A stretch of 64,000 bases of DNA from assembly GCA_037975125.1 (NCBI GenBank), contig JAJQOW010000219.1, positions 1 through 64,000 on the forward strand, written 5' to 3'. The notes beneath the pieces were generated by a model. It was not told where the DNA came from. It did no database searches and saw only the letters and a list, made by a program, of their open reading frames with translations. Each line of letters begins with the position of its first letter. Position 1 is the stretch's first letter. Origin of the DNA: Latrodectus hesperus. Its lineage: Eukaryota; Arthropoda; Arachnida; Araneae; Theridiidae. Both the position numbers and the translations under genes were made by a program. Shown here piece by piece: positions 58,937 to 64,000 of the stretch.

Positions 58937-59680
58937 CTAACTGCTTATCTCATAGGTTTATTATACGTCGATATTGGCAGAGAATACGGCAATGTATACG
59001 CCAATAGTTCACCTTGGCGAAGAATAATTTCGGAGCAGTTCTGCTTGCGGTAAACATGAAAGACATTTTGAACTGAAAGTAAAAATTATTTTAAAGTAAT
59101 CTTTGTTAAGAGAGGTTAAATTCATCTTAATAATTGTTCGTGAAAAGTATTTTATTCTACCTGCATTTTATTTTACAATTATCCCGCATAAAAATTTAAA
59201 TCCATTATTTAATTTGGGTAATTATTTTTAATACCTAATAGTGAAGAAAAGATATGCTATTCAGATATCTTTGTTTAAATTTCTGATACAAATGTAGTTT
59301 TAAGAACTTTATACAAATAATTCAAAAAATTAAAACCAGAACATGAATAAATTGTTAAAAATAAAAAATTTTAAAATTAATATAAGATGATTTGTTAATT
59401 GAAGTTAAATCATGTATGTCCTGGTTATTATCAGGTACAAAAGTAAAATTTCAAAAACTTTACACAGATAATTCAATATAAATTAAAATCAAATTACAAA
59501 ATAAATTATTAAACTTAAAAATTTAACATAAAAATAAAACATAAAAATTATACATAAAATAATGTTATTAAACATTTATAGTTATCAATAAAAATTTTTT
59601 AAATTTTTATTTTATTATTGAATTTTGTATTTCTTTTGTTTTGTATATCTTTTCTTATGTTTCCCTGCTCCTTCATAGAA
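58937..59680. other. AT-rich host DNA, no gene seen
   Basis: Continues the host sequence split by the BEL insertion. No frames or motifs of note. Confidence 0.6.
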
Positions 59681-59960
59681 CACGCCCCTTTTCAGAGCAA
59701 CCCTTTTCGTAGCGTTGCGACAGCCTATCTGCTCCTCCTCCCCTCTGCAACAAAATCGAGCTCTCAGGAGCCCGTTTGGTCGCCAAAAAAATGGCGGAAA
59801 ACAAGCCAAGATCTCTTACAACGACCAATATAATAGACCAACAACTCCCCTATTGGCTGCTTCCAAAAAATGATACGCCATCTTGGAAGACTTTCCTGAA
59901 CATTTTTGACACCAGGCGGCGTAAAAAGCATCTCAAGTGCATGTGATTGAATTTACTAAC
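59681..59960 (+). promoter_or_regulatory. Promoter-like GC island before the THAP remnant
   Basis: An isolated patch of balanced GC in AT-rich DNA. It holds AAAATGGCGG (about 59785) and GCCATCTTGG (about 59877), both matching YY1/Pho-type sites, and no TATA box. This is typical of a housekeeping promoter. Confidence 0.4.
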
Positions 59961-60032
59961 ATTGTGTCGTGTAGCATTATACAGTTGATACTTATTGTTT
60001 TTACAGTTTCTAAGTACTTTTATTATAATAAA

Positions 60033-61663
60033 ATGCCAAAATCATGCTTTTGTCCTGGCTGTAAAAGCGGCTACAAATCGGATATTAATCAAAGATAGAG
60101 GAATGGGGGGGGGTGAAAACTACCAAGCCTTTTTAGTGCACCAAAGGTATACTACGTGCAAAATATATTTCATCTACTTTTATTTTCCATGAATAATTTT
60201 TATCTTGATAAGTTAGTTTATGTTGTAAAATGAATAAAATGTATGCATTTGTATTATTTTTTGCGATCTGGCATGCAATCGGTGATTGAATTTTGTTATC
60301 AAAATATAATAAATTATCTAGTTTAGTTCTTTTTTGTAATCAAATAATTGCTGGTTAATTAAAATGCAACCATTTCAGATTGTTGATTGTGTTTATTTTT
60401 TTTTATTTCTGGATATTGTGTATTGTGAAAAAATTTAAAAATCCTTGTAAGTAATTCATCAAATATTTATATATCAATCTAACTTTACATCCATATTTCT
60501 CTATTGCTTTGTTTATTTTAAATTGCCTTCTTTATTTATTTCATTAAATTGTATTTATTGAATATAATTGTATGTAAATATAATTTAGTATCAATACAAA
60601 AGCTAAAATTAAATAAATCACTTAAGTGACTGATTCACTGATTTAAATAAAACAGGAAAATATAATTATAACTTTGTTGTTAGTTTATTCTGCATATTAT
60701 AATGTATTATTGATTTAGGATTCAAACTTGCTTGAAAAATGGAGACAGGCAATTCCTCGGGTTGATAAGCAATTGACTTCTTCAGATGTAGTGTGTTCTT
60801 TGAACTTTAAAGAAGAAGACTTAGATAGCTATTATACACAAAAGTTATCAGATGGAACTTTAAGTTATTTGTGTTGTATAAATTTTTTGAAACATTTTTT
60901 TAAAGACATTTTTTAATGTTTTGTGAATATATGTGCTTAGGTGTGGAAATTGCCAAAAGGAAAGCCAAATTTGATGAAAGATGCTATTCCAAGCATCTTC
61001 TCAAATTTGCCAAAGTACTATTCATCAAGCACAAAAAAAGAAAACTGCCTGCTGTTAGAAATACAGCAAAGAAAGTATGTGACAATTTTCCAACATCAGT
61101 AAAAAATGAGCAAACTTCTATACATGGTAAGCAATTTATCATTGTCAAGAAAAATTTATCAGTAATTGAATACTTAATAAATGATTTCCAATCAAACTCA
61201 TTCAGTTCTATAAATATTTTATTGATGATTATTCAAAGTGTATTGAAATTTACAAAATTAATCTCAATTGATTATTTCAGTAGGTTATTTTTTAAAAAGT
61301 AATCTCATTCAAATTAACTGTTTCATTTAAGCAAATTTGTAATTTGCATTCATAAAAATTGTTACTATTTAAAGATTTGTTGCTTTTAGGGGTGAAAGTT
61401 TGCTACGTACATTTGATCAAAGAATGTCCTTTGCTTTTATTTATAATTTATCCAATAAACTAGAATGGTGATGTGAAATATATGTAAAAATTTTGTTAGA
61501 ATTTATGATCTTAGTTTGAAGCATTTTTTTTAGAATTTGTTTCTAATTATTTATTTAAAAATTAAAATAATATTTTTAAATTCCATTACAGAAAATATTA
61601 TAGAATCATTACCTGAAATAGACCATGATATACTGGAATCCTTATTACCAACACCTGAATTTT
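60033..61663 (+). pseudogene. THAP-domain protein gene remnant
   Basis: The first part (60033-60098) begins MPKSCFCPGCKSGYKS, the usual THAP start, and then meets a stop. A second segment from 60719 (after TTTAG) carries the second half of the THAP domain: EKWRQAIPR, then VCSLNF, where the zinc-ligand His is replaced by Asn. A third from about 60944 (after CTTAG) reads GKPNLMKDAIPSIF-like sequence, with a frame change in an A-run near 61035. A fourth (about 61593) ends at a stop at 61663. THAP proteins bind DNA through a C2CH zinc module. The lost ligand, stop and frameshift argue for a pseudogene, although exon borders are uncertain. Confidence 0.6.
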
Positions 61664-63430
61664 AATTTTGAATATTTGAAAACACAGTTACACCAGCATC
61701 TCTGTACGTCTACTCAATGGTCATACTTTATGACAAGGGATTCTGTGGTTCTTTTGTTCTGGACTATTGATCATTGTTTAGAAAGGTGGATTGTAATAAA
61801 TGAAAATCTTAATGTCAAAGTATGCTTACTATTATTCTATTTGTTTAAATTTTTGCACGGTTACTTATTTTATTTACTAAGAAGCTTTCAATTTTATTAG
61901 TTTTTCTTAAAAGGAATTTTAACTACAATTGGGAACAGTTGCAGACTAACAGGAATGGAAAGTATATGTAATTTGATTAAAAATGTTAATTAAAATTAAA
62001 AATACCTTTATGACACTTTAATCCAGACTTTTTGTGCCTATGTTATGTTATAATTTAAAATTATGTGTGCATGCAGATGTGGAATTGTATTTGTGTGTGT
62101 GTGTGTGTTTTTTCCTGGCATTTGCCTGGATAAACATTTAGTTCTTATAAAATTAACATTTATAATATTTGTATTTGGAAATAATTAAATATGTTTACTA
62201 ATAAGTATGTAATTATTTTCCATGTATTCATAATAATAAATAAATTTTTACAACTTTACAGGGATATTAAATGAAACATATGCACAAAAAATATTGAATA
62301 TTTTATTTTATAATTTGATAATTATTTTAATTTGAAATATTTATATTTTTGTGTTTATAAGTGCTAAAAATTTAAAACAATTTCAAATATTTGCATGATT
62401 TATTTAAGGAAATGTTTATTATAATTTTTATTTCTACCATATTTATATCATTTTTAATTTGATCTTGAGTAACAAACTTAACATATACCTGTATTCTTTT
62501 TGTATTTGCATTGAATTTGATCTTGCTAATTTTACTTTCAGTTAAATCCACTAAATTTTCAATTTATTTAATTCTTTTAATAACCCTTTTTATGCTATTT
62601 CTCAGTTTTATGTATTACTATGTATTTTTTTGATATTTAATAATAAGTTATTATTTTCTTTTGGCAAAACCCAACTCATTGTCAAGCAGAAGTTAGATAC
62701 ACAATACAAAGTTAGTGAAATTTCCATGACACAAATATTCATACTTGACTGACATTGTTGGATGCATTGAATCCTATATCCCATTTAACTACATATTCTA
62801 TTTTTCATGAGTTACTATTATTTTTAAAAAAGTGTCTCTGTGAAGTAGGATATTTGGTTTGTAATTCATATTAAATGAAGCAAAAAGATTTAGTTTAATT
62901 TGCACTTTTTGTTATTGCTTTCTTTTTAAAGAAATGTAAATTTAGATTTTTAATATATTATTCAGGAAAAATAATGAAAAATAAGAAAGCCTATTGTAAT
63001 TGATGATTTGTAACTAAATTTAAGTAGTTCCTACCTATAATTTTAAGAAATGTTATATTTAAATAATTATTTAATTACATAACATAGTTATTGGTTATAA
63101 TGAATTTGAGAAATATTTAATTTTTAATTGTGTAAAAAATGAATTACAATAAAATGTGCAACATCATAGCAAAATATATTAAAAGCTTAAACTAGGAATA
63201 AAAGAATTTATAAAATTAGAATAACAAAAAAATTAATATTAAAATTATTTTCTATAAAAATCACTAGAATAATTAAATTGAAATGTAAAACTTATATTTG
63301 ATTCAAATAAGATATTAATTTTAATATAATAACTATATTTATATTTAAAAATAATTGAATAGAATTTGATTTCCTATTAAAATATATTGAATTTTAATTA
63401 ATTATTCTAAAATAATTTGAAATTCAATTT
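61664..63430. other. AT-rich host DNA
   Basis: A frame at 61625-61900 overlaps the THAP remnant and may be more of its C-terminal region. A (TG)n microsatellite lies at about 62089-62107. Nothing else seen. Confidence 0.5.
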
Positions 63431-64000
63431 CCCTCAGGGGTTTACCTTCTTTAGGTAAACACGGGTGTCACAATCCCGAGGTACCCTAGTGATCTGTCCT
63501 CTTCTTTCTTTTCTTCTCTCCTCTACTCTTCTGCTTTTTCTTCCTTTTCTCCCTCAGTGTGGTTGCCTCGTAAGAGGTTGAGGGCTCCCCTTGAGTAGCT
63601 TTCGCCGCTCTGTTGTTATTAGCTACTCTTGGGGACTAAATCACCCACGTGTTTGCCGTGCGTGGAGACCCGTGTCCCTGGAAAGGAGGGTCCTGGTAAT
63701 TGAGGCCCTCGGAGACCAACACATTACTTTGGCCTCTGCTTCAGGTAAACGGGAGGTGTGTTGTGGTCCTCAGCACATCAATCGGCTTTATGGATCAAGC
63801 GATCGGTACATCTACTGGGTGACTCGTTAAGGGTGGAGACCACTTCAGGGATGTACCGTGAGCGTATAGGGACTGACTAGCACTGGTACAGTTAATCTGT
63901 ATCCCCTCGTAGGGCTCCGTGGTGGGTGGTGCCGTCTAGTCCCTGAATTTTATCTTACTCCATATGAATAAAGCAACTTTCTCCTCACTCCCTCGGGAGC
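63431..64000 (+). mobile_element. LINE copy E, 5' end, cut by the window edge
   Basis: Starts CCCTCAGGGG with the same 5' UTR as copy C. Continues past the window. Confidence 0.85.
63964..64000 (+). CDS. LINE E ORF1, first 12 codons
   Basis: ATG followed by codons giving LPRE at the end, as in the other ORF1 starts. Partial. Confidence 0.6.
   Translation, partial: MNKATFSSLPRE

Overview
This looks like one contig from an arthropod, most likely a chelicerate (spider-like). The host part is AT-rich and carries I/Jockey-type LINEs with an RNase H domain, a BEL/Pao LTR retrotransposon and a decayed THAP-domain gene. The LINE family's 3' end (GGTTGGTTGGGTTTTATGGCGCAAGG) resembles repeats I associate with spiders. 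That host assignment rests on memory of families, not on a search.

Positions 1 to about 34,450 are different in kind. They are compact, of moderate GC, with mostly single-exon genes preceded by TATATAAG boxes, several perfect hairpins and many A/T tracts. The dominating structure is a near-identical inverted repeat. Arm 1 (1-12,962; its outer end may lie outside the window) is mirrored by arm 2 (15,583-28,545) with position p matching 28,546-p. The arms flank a unique 2.6 kb segment that holds one gene for a two-zinc-finger, coiled-coil protein. Each arm carries a tandem-RING protein with an acidic tail and a SUMO-interacting motif, two paralogous exonuclease-like proteins (one frameshifted in both arms), a small RING-H2 protein, and a large non-coding part ending in a 31/32-bp tandem array. 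To the right lie a 318-aa protein with SUMOylation consensus sites and a 721-aa nuclear regulator-like protein with overlapping CtBP (PxDLS) and Rb (LxCxE) motifs and an acidic tail. The repeat-unique-repeat layout, diploid RING genes and regulator-type proteins recall the short component of a herpesvirus, or another large nuclear dsDNA virus, integrated in the host genome. No core viral replication or capsid gene is in the window, so the viral identity is inference.

A candidate undescribed system is a recurring 3'-end cassette: hairpin, T-run, CACTYT, exactly five bases, then CCAATNTTGR. It follows four kinds of gene (seven sites with both arms) and is often followed by a second hairpin. In the two exonuclease-like paralogs the second hairpin has changed length equally on both strands, so the fold seems to be maintained.

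From about 34,450 the sequence is AT-rich host DNA. A BEL/Pao element (36,535-58,931; LTRs differing at 3 of 307 sites; target duplication CCTAT) has been hit by LINE insertions (41,376-58,308; 12-bp target duplication). That insertion is a head-to-tail LINE dimer inside a single target duplication. The dimer was itself split by a third, opposite-strand LINE with intact ORFs (48,368-54,129; 15-bp target duplication). After the BEL element come AT-rich DNA, a THAP pseudogene (about 60.0-61.7 kb) and the 5' end of another LINE at the window edge.
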